Assembly (NCBI GenBank): GCA_030836345.1
Contig: JAURQA010000121.1
Span: forward strand, 1-5,789
Origin: Bacteroidota bacterium
Lineage (GTDB): Bacteria; Bacteroidota; Bacteroidia; NS11-12g; UBA955
Length of the DNA: 5,789 nucleotides
Reading direction: 5' to 3'
The notes below the pieces were generated by a model. It did not search any database, was not told the origin of the DNA, and worked only from the letters and a program-made list of their open reading frames with translations. Below are positions 1-5,789 of this stretch, in pieces (positions within the stretch are counted from its first letter, which is position 1; each line of letters begins with the position of its first letter). The position numbers and the translations under genes are program-made.

Positions 1-1229
1 TCAATTTGTCGGATAACTTCATTTGAACTGATATTGTTTACTAAACCATAGTATGGTATTTTTTTAAGGACATAATACGAACCATTACTTACATCAGCAT
101 AGAAGAGTTCTTCTTGACTTCCTGAGCCTCTCAAGATAGGTTCACCAGGCAAGTCTATTTCTAATTCTCCTGAATAGCTCGAAAATGTTTCAAGGGTGAC
201 AGGTGTGTAGTCTGCATCGAGCTTTAATTTTTGATTAAATGCGTAATCTCCAACCCTATCTCGAATGGGTTTTACTTGATAACCCATTCCTCTTAACATA
301 TCGATGACACCGCTGTCCCCGGGAAGATGGGCACAACCCACTGCAGCAAAAATGGATTGTTCTGGAGCTATTTTATGGATCGAATTTGCCATCACTCTAT
401 TTCTCACATCAAGCATCCATTTGTGATACAAGGGATTACTTTCGGATTGGCGGTCTAATGAGTCTATAAGATCTAAGTCTCCTTCACGGTAGGCCTTTTC
501 AATGGGATTTTCTCCGTATCCATAGGAACTCCCACGATATCTTTTTTTCTTTGAAACCGTTCTGTTTTTCCAATTGGAACGATTCACCATTCGATCCGAT
601 TCTTCAAAATCTTCTAGGCCAGTACAAAACTTGCCCATTTTTTTTCCTACTTGATGAATATATAAGTCTAGATATGTTTTCTCACTGAAGTCTGCAGAGC
701 CATAGCCTTGACGATAAAGCAGAAAATTGCTCATGTAGTCACTGCTGGATATTTCCGAAATAATGGGTTCTAATTTAAACTTCGGAAATCTGAGCGCATC
801 CTTGTATTCCTGCCTGTGAGAGTATGAGTTCGTTCTATCTTCACTACTCCTTTTAGATAATCTAGCATTCTTTCCAATAGTAGAAAACCAGCTATCAATG
901 GCTAATTCAAGAGCAACTACATCCACTTCACCTAGGGCTTTATAAAATGTATCTCCTAGATTAAATGCCAACTTTTTGCTTACGTGCATGGTGCCGTACA
1001 GATAACTTGGTTTCTTTAAACCATTCCCTGTTATTTGCCATAAACGTGCAGGATATTTTCGGACTCTAATATCCTCTTTATTTCTGATTACAGCATCCAA
1101 GTTAAAGCCAGTATCATCGAACTCCACATAATCCGTGGCCATAGTTATTATGGGTTTTTCTGCTTTTGCTTGAGCAATAAAAGCAGTCCAAATAAAAGAA
1201 ATAAATAAAAGGCATCTACATTTCAACAT
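1..1229 (-). CDS. TraB/GumN-family secreted protein, N-terminal part (C-terminus beyond window)
   Basis: My reading of the minus strand gives 409 uninterrupted codons from ATG at 1229, with the frame still open at the left edge, so the gene is partial. Residues 1-23 form a signal peptide: Lys3/Arg5, a hydrophobic core LLFISFIWTAFIA, and an Ala-x-Ala cleavage site near residues 21-23. The mature part carries the hallmarks of the TraB/PrgY/GumN/Tiki family: LWQITGNG then YLYGTMH (GxxH at 79-82), a conserved Glu in VVALE (108), the helix EKAYREGDLDLIDSL (244-258), and AVGCAHLPG (second GxxH at 298-301) followed by a GYQVKPI strand. The two GxxH motifs and the Glu are the proposed metal/catalytic residues; proteolytic activity is shown for animal Tiki but not for most bacterial members. 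The core ends near residue 325, yet at least 85 more residues follow, so this is an extended form. An in-frame TAG at 1266-1268 lies upstream and this is the first ATG after it. A terminator separates it from the transporter genes. The substrate is unknown. Confidence 0.87.
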   Translation of the reverse strand, partial: MLKCRCLLFISFIWTAFIAQAKAEKPIITMATDYVEFDDTGFNLDAVIRNKEDIRVRKYPARLWQITGNGLKKPSYLYGTMHVSKKLAFNLGDTFYKALGEVDVVALELAIDSWFSTIGKNARLSKRSSEDRTNSYSHRQEYKDALRFPKFKLEPIISEISSSDYMSNFLLYRQGYGSADFSEKTYLDLYIHQVGKKMGKFCTGLEDFEESDRMVNRSNWKNRTVSKKKRYRGSSYGYGENPIEKAYREGDLDLIDSLDRQSESNPLYHKWMLDVRNRVMANSIHKIAPEQSIFAAVGCAHLPGDSGVIDMLRGMGYQVKPIRDRVGDYAFNQKLKLDADYTPVTLETFSSYSGELEIDLPGEPILRGSGSQEELFYADVSNGSYYVLKKIPYYGLVNNISSNEVIRQI

Positions 1230-1247
1230 AATATCTTTAGATAACGT

Positions 1248-1255
1248 CAAAGGTA
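1248..1255 (-). promoter_or_regulatory. Probable -7 promoter box of the TraB/GumN gene
   Basis: The minus strand reads TACCTTTG, a full match to the Bacteroidota -7 consensus TAnnTTTG, ending 18 bases before the ATG at 1229. It lies just beyond the terminator of the preceding unit, where a new promoter is expected. I find no TTG at the usual 19-21 base distance; the nearest (1280-1282) is 24 bases away and inside the terminator stem. The -33 element is therefore weak or absent. Confidence 0.45.
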
Positions 1256-1267
1256 AAAACTTAGTCT

Positions 1268-1302
1268 AAAAAAAAGGCACAATTTACAAAATTGTGCCTT
1301 TT
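1268..1302 (-). terminator. Intrinsic terminator ending the transporter unit
   Basis: A perfect 14-bp inverted repeat (AAAAGGCACAATTT at 1272-1285 pairing with 1289-1302) encloses a 3-base loop. On the minus strand the hairpin runs into eight T residues (complement of 1268-1275), the classic rho-independent arrangement. It starts 21 bases after the POT-A stop codon and precedes the TraB/GumN gene on the same strand, so it separates two transcription units. The plus strand has only four T residues within the stem after the GC-rich part, so termination should act mainly on minus-strand transcripts. Confidence 0.9.
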
Positions 1303-1323
1303 GATTAAAAGTATGTAAATAGC

Positions 1324-3225
1324 TTATCTAACCCCATGCATCCATTTGGTAATAACTCTACCAAGTATGAATAACAAGAAACCGCATCCTATGGCAAAAT
1401 AACCAAGAATACCAAAGACACTCAATCCTTTATTTAAAGATTCGTTTTTTATACATTCCCCAATCGTTTCATTGGGAGTATTAGCCATTAAGCCCGCAAG
1501 GTCCGCACGTTTTTCTACCGTTTGATCAACGGATGCTCCCTCTGAAAGGAAACTTACGGTTGCCGAACTTCTTACTTTATCCTGTTTCGCTCCAGAGAAC
1601 TTTTCAGATTCCTCAAGAATTTCATTCACAACAACAGTTGATTTACTGTATTGCTTACTTGAGTCTGAGGCATTTAAATCTGAAATAAAATCATCTGAAA
1701 TAAGTACTGTAGAAATACTTATATCTTCTAACTGGGAAGCGTATTTAGGGGATGAAAGCAGACTCAACATAGTCGGATTTGATCCACAGGTCTGGAAATT
1801 CTCTCCTTCTACAATTGTTTTTTCACTCACGGTAGTAAGTTTTGCAATATGCTTTCCTCCTTGGTGAGCTATGGAAGAAGATAAGAACCAAATTCCAAAC
1901 ATAAAGGCCACCATATTTTTAGGAGATAGTTTTGTTACCAACGAGAGACCAACAGGTGAAAGTACCAATTCTCCAATCGTGTGCAAGAGATACAAGAGTA
2001 TTAAGAAGAAGGCTGGGATCATACCTGCGACGGCTGAGCCTTGACCAAATTTAAGTACTAAAAAACCTAAACCTAAAAGGATGAGCCCCACACCAAATTT
2101 ATACGGCGCGGAAGGTTCTTTACCCGAATTGGAAAGCTTAATCCATATCCACGAAAAAATTGGCGCTAGAGCCATAATGAACAAGGGATTAATCGATTGG
2201 AAAAAAGTTGTTTTAATTTCAAACCCTAGGACACTTTTATTAATATTTCTTGCGGTAAACAAGTTTAATGCAGAACCAGCAAGCTCAAAGAATGTCCAAA
2301 AAATAGTGGTAAATAACAATAAGATTAGAATAACCCAAATTCTCTGTTTGGCTGTGGCTTCCATCTTGCTTGCTTGAAATAATAGATAACCAATGATTCC
2401 AACAGCTAATACACTGAGTACTACATCCACAATATCATTATTAATAATAAGTAACCATGCCATTCCTACGAGAACTATAGTTACCAGATAAGGCAATAAC
2501 TTATTTGATATTCCTCCTAAGAGGGGCTTATCCAAAATTACATCGGGCTTCTTTCCCACTTCTTCATAGTATCCTTTTTTCTGTCCCCATAGGAACACCA
2601 AATACCCAAGAAGCATTCCAACACCGGCCACTAAAAAGCCATATTGCCAGCCTTCGTTTTCACCAATGGCACCACAGGTAAGTGGAGCTAAAAAGGCTCC
2701 CATATTAATTCCCATGTAGAAAAGAGTAAAAGCTCCATCTCGACGTTTATCTCCATCTTCATAAAAACGACCAACCATGCTGGAGATATTTGGCTTAAAG
2801 AAACCATTACCTACAACTAAGAAAGCCAGACCAATAAAGAAGGTGGTTTGATTGTTTAAAAACAAGGTAAATTGACCCATTGCCATTAGGATAGCTCCAA
2901 GCGTTATTGCTTTTCGGAAACCCATTAATTTATCGGCAAAATACCCGCCTATTAGCGGTGTTAAATAGACCAGAGCTCCATATGCCCCATATACTCCGTA
3001 AGCCTTGGCGTCCGAAAAATCGAATCCACCATCAATGAGATTGGCTGTCATGTACAGAATGAGCAGCGCCCGCATTCCATAATAACTGAATCGTTCCCAT
3101 AACTCTACCATAAAAAGGGTAAAGAGTGCGGCGGGGTGAATTTTCCTATTGGAAAATATTACAAAACCTACCCAAAGGAAAACCCCGAGCCAGGCTAGTA
3201 GCATTAATTGATAATCTGGATTCAT
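1324..3225 (-). CDS. POT/PTR-family proton-coupled peptide transporter (POT-A)
   Basis: This 633-residue inner-membrane protein should import di/tripeptides with protons. The family motifs are all present: ExxERFSYYG in TM1 (Glu41, Glu44, Arg45), an extra TM1 Arg52, GGYFADKLMGFRK at loop 2-3 (93-105), GNGFFKPNIS in TM4 with Lys144, the PTR2 signature FTLFYMGINMGAF (166-178), FFELAGSALNLF in TM7 with Glu314, FFQSINPLF leading into TM8, and GELVLSPVGLSLV in TM10 with Glu419. By spacing these match the proton-coupling and peptide-binding residues of PepTSt (Arg33, Lys126, Glu300, Glu400). Hydrophobic helices at 243-262 and 264-284 are the two extra helices of bacterial 14-TM members. Two oddities: an additional hydrophobic helix at 6-25 before TM1, and about 130 polar residues (466-597) between TM11 and TM12, predicted periplasmic, with Cys480 and Cys591. 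The next Met after M8 is M39, inside TM1, so the extra helix is not a wrong start call. It lies 36 bases after POT-B; its leader is A-rich without a Shine-Dalgarno. Confidence 0.93.
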   Translation of the reverse strand: MNPDYQLMLLAWLGVFLWVGFVIFSNRKIHPAALFTLFMVELWERFSYYGMRALLILYMTANLIDGGFDFSDAKAYGVYGAYGALVYLTPLIGGYFADKLMGFRKAITLGAILMAMGQFTLFLNNQTTFFIGLAFLVVGNGFFKPNISSMVGRFYEDGDKRRDGAFTLFYMGINMGAFLAPLTCGAIGENEGWQYGFLVAGVGMLLGYLVFLWGQKKGYYEEVGKKPDVILDKPLLGGISNKLLPYLVTIVLVGMAWLLIINNDIVDVVLSVLAVGIIGYLLFQASKMEATAKQRIWVILILLLFTTIFWTFFELAGSALNLFTARNINKSVLGFEIKTTFFQSINPLFIMALAPIFSWIWIKLSNSGKEPSAPYKFGVGLILLGLGFLVLKFGQGSAVAGMIPAFFLILLYLLHTIGELVLSPVGLSLVTKLSPKNMVAFMFGIWFLSSSIAHQGGKHIAKLTTVSEKTIVEGENFQTCGSNPTMLSLLSSPKYASQLEDISISTVLISDDFISDLNASDSSKQYSKSTVVVNEILEESEKFSGAKQDKVRSSATVSFLSEGASVDQTVEKRADLAGLMANTPNETIGECIKNESLNKGLSVFGILGYFAIGCGFLLFILGRVITKWMHGVR

Positions 3226-3261
3226 ATTCTATTTTTATTTTCTTTTTGTTTTTAAGTAATC

Positions 3262-4962
3262 TTATCTAATGTTTTTCTCTTTCATTACTTGGTTCAGCCA
3301 TTTCAAGAGTAAAACCATCATTGCTGTTGCTGCCAATGCGAGTATACAGTTCATAAAGAAGTAGTTTGATTTATCATCAAACCCTTCCCATAATCCACCC
3401 AACATACCGGACAGCTTATTACCAATAGCTGTAGAAAGGAAGAATCCTCCCATCATTAAAGCGGTAATTCTTGGCGGGCTCAGCTTACTAACCAAAGAAA
3501 GCCCCATGGGAGACAAGCAAAGCTCTCCAAAGGTAATAACGCCATAACTTGCAATGAGCCACCATGAACTCACTTTAGCCGTTTCTATGTCAGCAGACTT
3601 TACTGCTCCAACCATAACTAAGGCAGATAAAGCAGTAATAAATAAACCAAGGGTAATCTTACCAGCGGTTGTTGGTTCTTTCTTTCTTCGTCTAAGAAAG
3701 CCCCAAAATCCCACAACAATAGGCGTTAATAAAACCACCCAAAACGGATTTATAGATTGGTAAAGCTCTGTAGAATATAGTTTTAAACTACCTCCTTCAG
3801 CTGGAGTTTTATCCTTACCAAGGTTCTTAAAATAACCATGAGATGCACTCTGCTCCTTCAGTTTTTTTGCTAATTCTTTTCTTTCCGTTTCATTCCCCTC
3901 CGCTTTAAAAGCAGCATCAATATCTTCTTGTGATTCCAAGTAGGACTGAAACTCTTTATCGGTATAATTTACATATGCATCGTTCGTAACTGTTTCTGTT
4001 AGATAAATGCTTTCCAATGGTTTCTCTACCGTTTGTGAGACCTCACGATCTGTATAATCCTTAGCCCATACGGTTAATGCATCTCCATTTTGATGAAACA
4101 CGGCCCAGAAAATAACCAAACAGCCATATACTGCGAGCAAAGCTCCAATGGGCCTTTTATCATTCGCATTGGCCTTCACATACATATATATAAAGAAAGC
4201 GACCACGGGAATGCAACCAAAAATAAAGGCATCATTGCTATCCGTTCCTAGAACGTTTCCTGGAATCAGATATCCCAAAAAGCCAAATACAATCATGGGC
4301 AAAAGGGTAAATCCTAAGATCTGACCGGTACTCATATCTCCTTTTTCTAATGGTTTGATGACATCCGCTTCTTTGGTATGCTTTTGACCTAAAAGAAAAA
4401 TTAGAATACCAATGAGCATTCCTGCACCTGCGGCGGCAAAAGCCCAACTCCAATCGTATTTATTTCTGAGGTAAGCTGCAACAAAATTACAGACAAAGGC
4501 CCCAATATTTATTCCCATGTAAAAGATGTTAAAACCCGCATCTTTATTCAATTTATACTCTTCCTTGTTATATAGATTTCCTAAAAGCGTACTAATGTTT
4601 GGCTTAAAGAACCCATTCCCAAGAATAATAAGACCTAAACTTATATAAAATGAAAACTCCGTGTGTAAGGTTAGTCCGAAATAACCTGCAGACATAAACA
4701 AACCACCTATGATAATGGATTTTCTATAGCCCAAAAGTCGATCAGCTAGTAAACCTCCGATAAAAGGCGTGAGATAAACCAGGCCTAGATACGTTCCATA
4801 AATATCACTTTTTTTTCCAGCAGCAAAACCCATTCCCCCTGTTTGAACACTGTCTAACATGTACAAGGAAAAGATACCTAGCATTAAGTAGTATCCGAAA
4901 CGCTCCCACATTTCTGTAAGGAACAAATAAGGCAAAGCTTTGGGGTGTTTATTACTACTCAT
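3262..4962 (-). CDS. POT/PTR-family peptide transporter, divergent subtype (POT-B)
   Basis: This 566-residue inner-membrane protein is paralogous to POT-A and has a normal POT N-terminus (HPKALPYLFLTEMWERFGYY). Visible motifs are ExxER in TM1 (Glu17, Glu20, Arg21), GGLLADRLLGYRK (69-81), GNGFFKPNIS with Lys120, the PTR2 signature FNIFYMGINIGAF (144-156), and GELCLSPMGLSLV in TM10 with Glu480. Extra helices lie near 213-234 and 244-262, giving a 14-TM plan. Two residues differ from the classical set: the PepTSt Arg33 position is Leu28, and the TM7 Glu300 position is His290, in FHQNGDALTVWA. TM7 and TM8 are joined by a charged loop of roughly 95 residues (302-396), predicted periplasmic and helical around 336-372, whereas POT-A has only a short link there. 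The TM11-12 loop is short. An oligopeptide substrate is likely by family, but specificity and coupling may differ from POT-A. The gene starts 57 bases after the phosphoribosyltransferase, on the same strand. Confidence 0.92.
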   Translation of the reverse strand: MSSNKHPKALPYLFLTEMWERFGYYLMLGIFSLYMLDSVQTGGMGFAAGKKSDIYGTYLGLVYLTPFIGGLLADRLLGYRKSIIIGGLFMSAGYFGLTLHTEFSFYISLGLIILGNGFFKPNISTLLGNLYNKEEYKLNKDAGFNIFYMGINIGAFVCNFVAAYLRNKYDWSWAFAAAGAGMLIGILIFLLGQKHTKEADVIKPLEKGDMSTGQILGFTLLPMIVFGFLGYLIPGNVLGTDSNDAFIFGCIPVVAFFIYMYVKANANDKRPIGALLAVYGCLVIFWAVFHQNGDALTVWAKDYTDREVSQTVEKPLESIYLTETVTNDAYVNYTDKEFQSYLESQEDIDAAFKAEGNETERKELAKKLKEQSASHGYFKNLGKDKTPAEGGSLKLYSTELYQSINPFWVVLLTPIVVGFWGFLRRRKKEPTTAGKITLGLFITALSALVMVGAVKSADIETAKVSSWWLIASYGVITFGELCLSPMGLSLVSKLSPPRITALMMGGFFLSTAIGNKLSGMLGGLWEGFDDKSNYFFMNCILALAATAMMVLLLKWLNQVMKEKNIR

Positions 4963-5014
4963 GGTTTATGTATTTAATTAAAGGGCTAAAATAGATAGAT
5001 ATGCAGCGCACTTG

Positions 5015-5022
5015 CAAACTTA
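5015..5022 (-). promoter_or_regulatory. Possible internal -7 box before POT-B
   Basis: The minus strand reads TAAGTTTG, a full TAnnTTTG match, whose TAA is the stop codon of the phosphoribosyltransferase gene. A start here would give a leader of about 45-50 bases for POT-B and let the transporters be expressed without the upstream gene. No TTG lies 19-21 bases upstream, so this may be a chance match. Confidence 0.3.
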
Positions 5023-5505
5023 TTTTAAATATACCTTGAGTTTTTTAGCATTTGAATTATCAAAAAAGACGTGCTCCTTTAGCGTAGTAGCTAAACTAAT
5101 TCCAACAAAATCGGCTTTCACAGGAAATGCACGGTGCTCTCTTTTGGCTAAAAAAGCAGTTCGAATAGATGCTGGTTTATCCTTATACACATCATCCATC
5201 ACATCCATTAAGGTTCTGCCACTGTTAATTACATCATCAATTAATAATATATGTTTTTTAGCAAATGATGAAACTGGCTCAAAGGATACGCCATCCAAGG
5301 TCTGCACTTGAATGAGATTAATTTTAAGATGGGGCGTAAACTTCCCAATCTCTAGAGCTAATCGCTGAGCAAGATAATATCCGCGCTCGTTTAAACCGCA
5401 TAGCGTAAGCTCTTGTTCCTGAGCATAACACTCGGCAATTTCACAGGCCATCCGCTGTGTTTTAATTTCAATTTGTTGGTGATTTAGAATATCCATGCTG
5501 GACAT
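5020..5505 (-). CDS. PyrR-like phosphoribosyltransferase
   Basis: This 161-residue cytosolic protein has a type I phosphoribosyltransferase fold. ILLIDDVINSGRT (86-98), with adjacent Asp90-Asp91 and the SGRT turn, is the PRPP-binding loop. GLNERGYYLAQRLA (37-50) is the pyrophosphate-loop region, and QTLDGVSFEP (68-77) sits where the family's flexible loop is expected. The C-terminal HRAFPVKADFVGISLATT (124-141) closely resembles the ELPI-ADFVG region of PyrR, the pyrimidine-operon regulator/uracil phosphoribosyltransferase. It would transfer a base to PRPP, probably uracil or a purine. It is slightly shorter than typical PyrR (about 180 residues), so a regulatory role is not assured and I give no symbol. 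The start may be Met1 (5505) or Met4 (5496): the only Shine-Dalgarno-like GAGG (minus strand, 5507-5510) is 1 base from Met1 but 10 from Met4. It is the first gene of the apparent unit with the two transporters. Confidence 0.85.
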   Translation of the reverse strand: MSSMDILNHQQIEIKTQRMACEIAECYAQEQELTLCGLNERGYYLAQRLALEIGKFTPHLKINLIQVQTLDGVSFEPVSSFAKKHILLIDDVINSGRTLMDVMDDVYKDKPASIRTAFLAKREHRAFPVKADFVGISLATTLKEHVFFDNSNAKKLKVYLK

Positions 5506-5509
5506 GCCT

Positions 5510-5540
5510 CAAAGTTGATAAAAATGCGTGACATGGGCAA
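5510..5540 (-). promoter_or_regulatory. Promoter of the phosphoribosyltransferase-transporter unit
   Basis: On the minus strand a TTG (5540-5538) is followed after exactly 20 bases by CAACTTTG (5517-5510), which matches 7 of 8 positions of the Bacteroidota -7 box TAnnTTTG. Both elements and their spacing fit the TTG-N19-21-TAnnTTTG pattern of this phylum. The -7 box ends only 4 bases before the ATG at 5505, so transcription would begin at or next to Met1; starting at Met4 (5496) would leave a leader of about ten bases. Confidence 0.6.
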
Positions 5541-5638
5541 GTGTTTTTTTTGATTTAGATTGTTTGAAGCATTTTAGAGAAAATCTTAAATATGTAATTT
5601 TTTTCGCAACTATCTCCTCAAGCATTCCTGCATATTTG

Positions 5639-5646
5639 TATCTTTG
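5639..5646 (+). promoter_or_regulatory. -7 promoter box of the M42 aminopeptidase gene
   Basis: TATCTTTG is a perfect match to the Bacteroidota -7 consensus TAnnTTTG. It ends 5 bases before the ATG at 5652, and an in-frame TGA at 5649-5651 excludes any earlier start codon. The transcript should therefore be leaderless or nearly so. No TTG is present 19-21 bases upstream; the T-run at 5598-5604 lies farther upstream. Confidence 0.6.
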
Positions 5647-5651
5647 CCTGA

Positions 5652-5789
5652 ATGGAAAAAACAGCTAAAAAGTTCTTAGAAAAATACTTAAATACATTTT
5701 CACCGGTAGGTTTTGAAAACCCTGGCCAACAAGTTTGGTTGGACTATATGAAACCGTATATGGATGAAGTTATTACAGACACCTATGGA
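5652..5789 (+). CDS. M42-family metallo-aminopeptidase, N-terminal fragment
   Basis: Only the first 46 codons are in the window, and the frame is open to the right edge. The segment FLEKYLNTFSPVGFENPGQQ (residues 8-27), followed by a VWLDYMKPYMDEV stretch and then DTYG (43-46), reads like the start of Bacteroidota M42 peptidases (FrvX/glutamyl-aminopeptidase/deblocking-aminopeptidase group): a short helix, SPxGxE, a helix, then the first strand ending in DxxG. Family members are cytosolic, two-metal, self-assembling aminopeptidases that trim short peptides. The metal ligands lie farther downstream and cannot be checked, so activity is inferred from the N-terminus alone. The start is fixed by the in-frame TGA immediately before the ATG. 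It is divergent from the peptide transporter unit, which suits a role in degrading imported peptides, though no shared regulation is shown. Confidence 0.75.
   Translation, partial: MEKTAKKFLEKYLNTFSPVGFENPGQQVWLDYMKPYMDEVITDTYG

Larger units (their letters stand above)
5506..5651. other. Divergent intergenic region
   Basis: This 146-base gap separates the minus-strand phosphoribosyltransferase unit from the plus-strand aminopeptidase. It is AT-rich, with T runs at 5544-5551 and 5598-5604, and holds one promoter at each end. I see no clear operator palindrome, riboswitch-like fold, small ORF or RNA gene in it. The two -7 boxes are about 120 bases apart, so the promoters do not overlap; joint control through the middle is possible but has no visible support. 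Confidence 0.7.

Noticed and set aside
2081..2377. Plus-strand open frame of 98 codons
   Set aside because: It lies wholly inside POT-A on the opposite strand, has no recognisable domain, and POT-A carries the family motifs across the same bases.
3554..3763. Plus-strand open frame of 69 codons
   Set aside because: It is antisense to the TM7-TM10 part of POT-B, with no promoter box or ribosome site.
4238..4453. Minus-strand open frame of 71 codons in another frame of POT-B
   Set aside because: It overlaps the well-supported transporter frame and its translation is Arg/Ser-rich, as expected from a shifted reading of a membrane protein.
4973..4982. Palindrome TTTAATTAAA before POT-B
   Set aside because: A short all-AT palindrome is expected by chance at this base composition, and it has no GC-containing arms to suggest an operator or terminator.
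5000..5019. Imperfect inverted repeat TGCA...TGCA downstream of the phosphoribosyltransferase
   Set aside because: The pairing arms are only four bases and no T-run follows on the minus strand, so it is not a credible terminator.
5012..5311. Plus-strand open frame of 99 codons
   Set aside because: It is antisense to the phosphoribosyltransferase, whose PRPP motif is encoded in this stretch; no protein family is recognisable in the plus frame.
5544..5604. T runs in the divergent region as possible phased bends or UP elements
   Set aside because: The runs are few and irregularly placed in an AT-rich gap; nothing distinguishes them from background.

Overview
The window is AT-rich and looks like a piece of a Bacteroidota chromosome, most likely Flavobacteriales or a relative. 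The evidence is the TAnnTTTG-type -7 promoter boxes, A-rich leaders with almost no Shine-Dalgarno sequences, and proteins that read like Bacteroidota members of their families. There is no sign of phage, transposon, CRISPR array or RNA gene, and the coding content looks vertically inherited. I do not see an undescribed multi-gene system. The interest lies in departures from the family norm in two neighbouring peptide transporters, and in unusually short 5' leaders.

Layout from left to right. Positions 1-1229 (minus strand) hold the N-terminal 409 residues of a secreted TraB/GumN-family protein, cut by the left edge. Positions 1230-1323 hold its probable promoter and a strong minus-strand intrinsic terminator that closes the unit to its right. 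Three minus-strand genes follow, transcribed right to left: a PyrR-like phosphoribosyltransferase (5020-5505), a POT/PTR-family peptide transporter here called POT-B (3262-4962), and a second one, POT-A (1324-3225). They are separated by only 57 and 36 bases, with one clear promoter in front of the first and the terminator behind the last, so they are probably one transcription unit. Positions 5506-5651 form a 146-base divergent promoter region. From 5652 to the right edge runs the start of a plus-strand M42-family metallo-aminopeptidase.

Functional picture (inference): two proton-coupled transporters of different subtype would import di- and tripeptides, and the divergent cytosolic aminopeptidase could trim them to amino acids. 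This fits a peptide-scavenging lifestyle. The phosphoribosyltransferase would salvage a nucleobase and has no obvious link to peptides. The TraB/GumN protein is separated by a terminator and is probably functionally independent.
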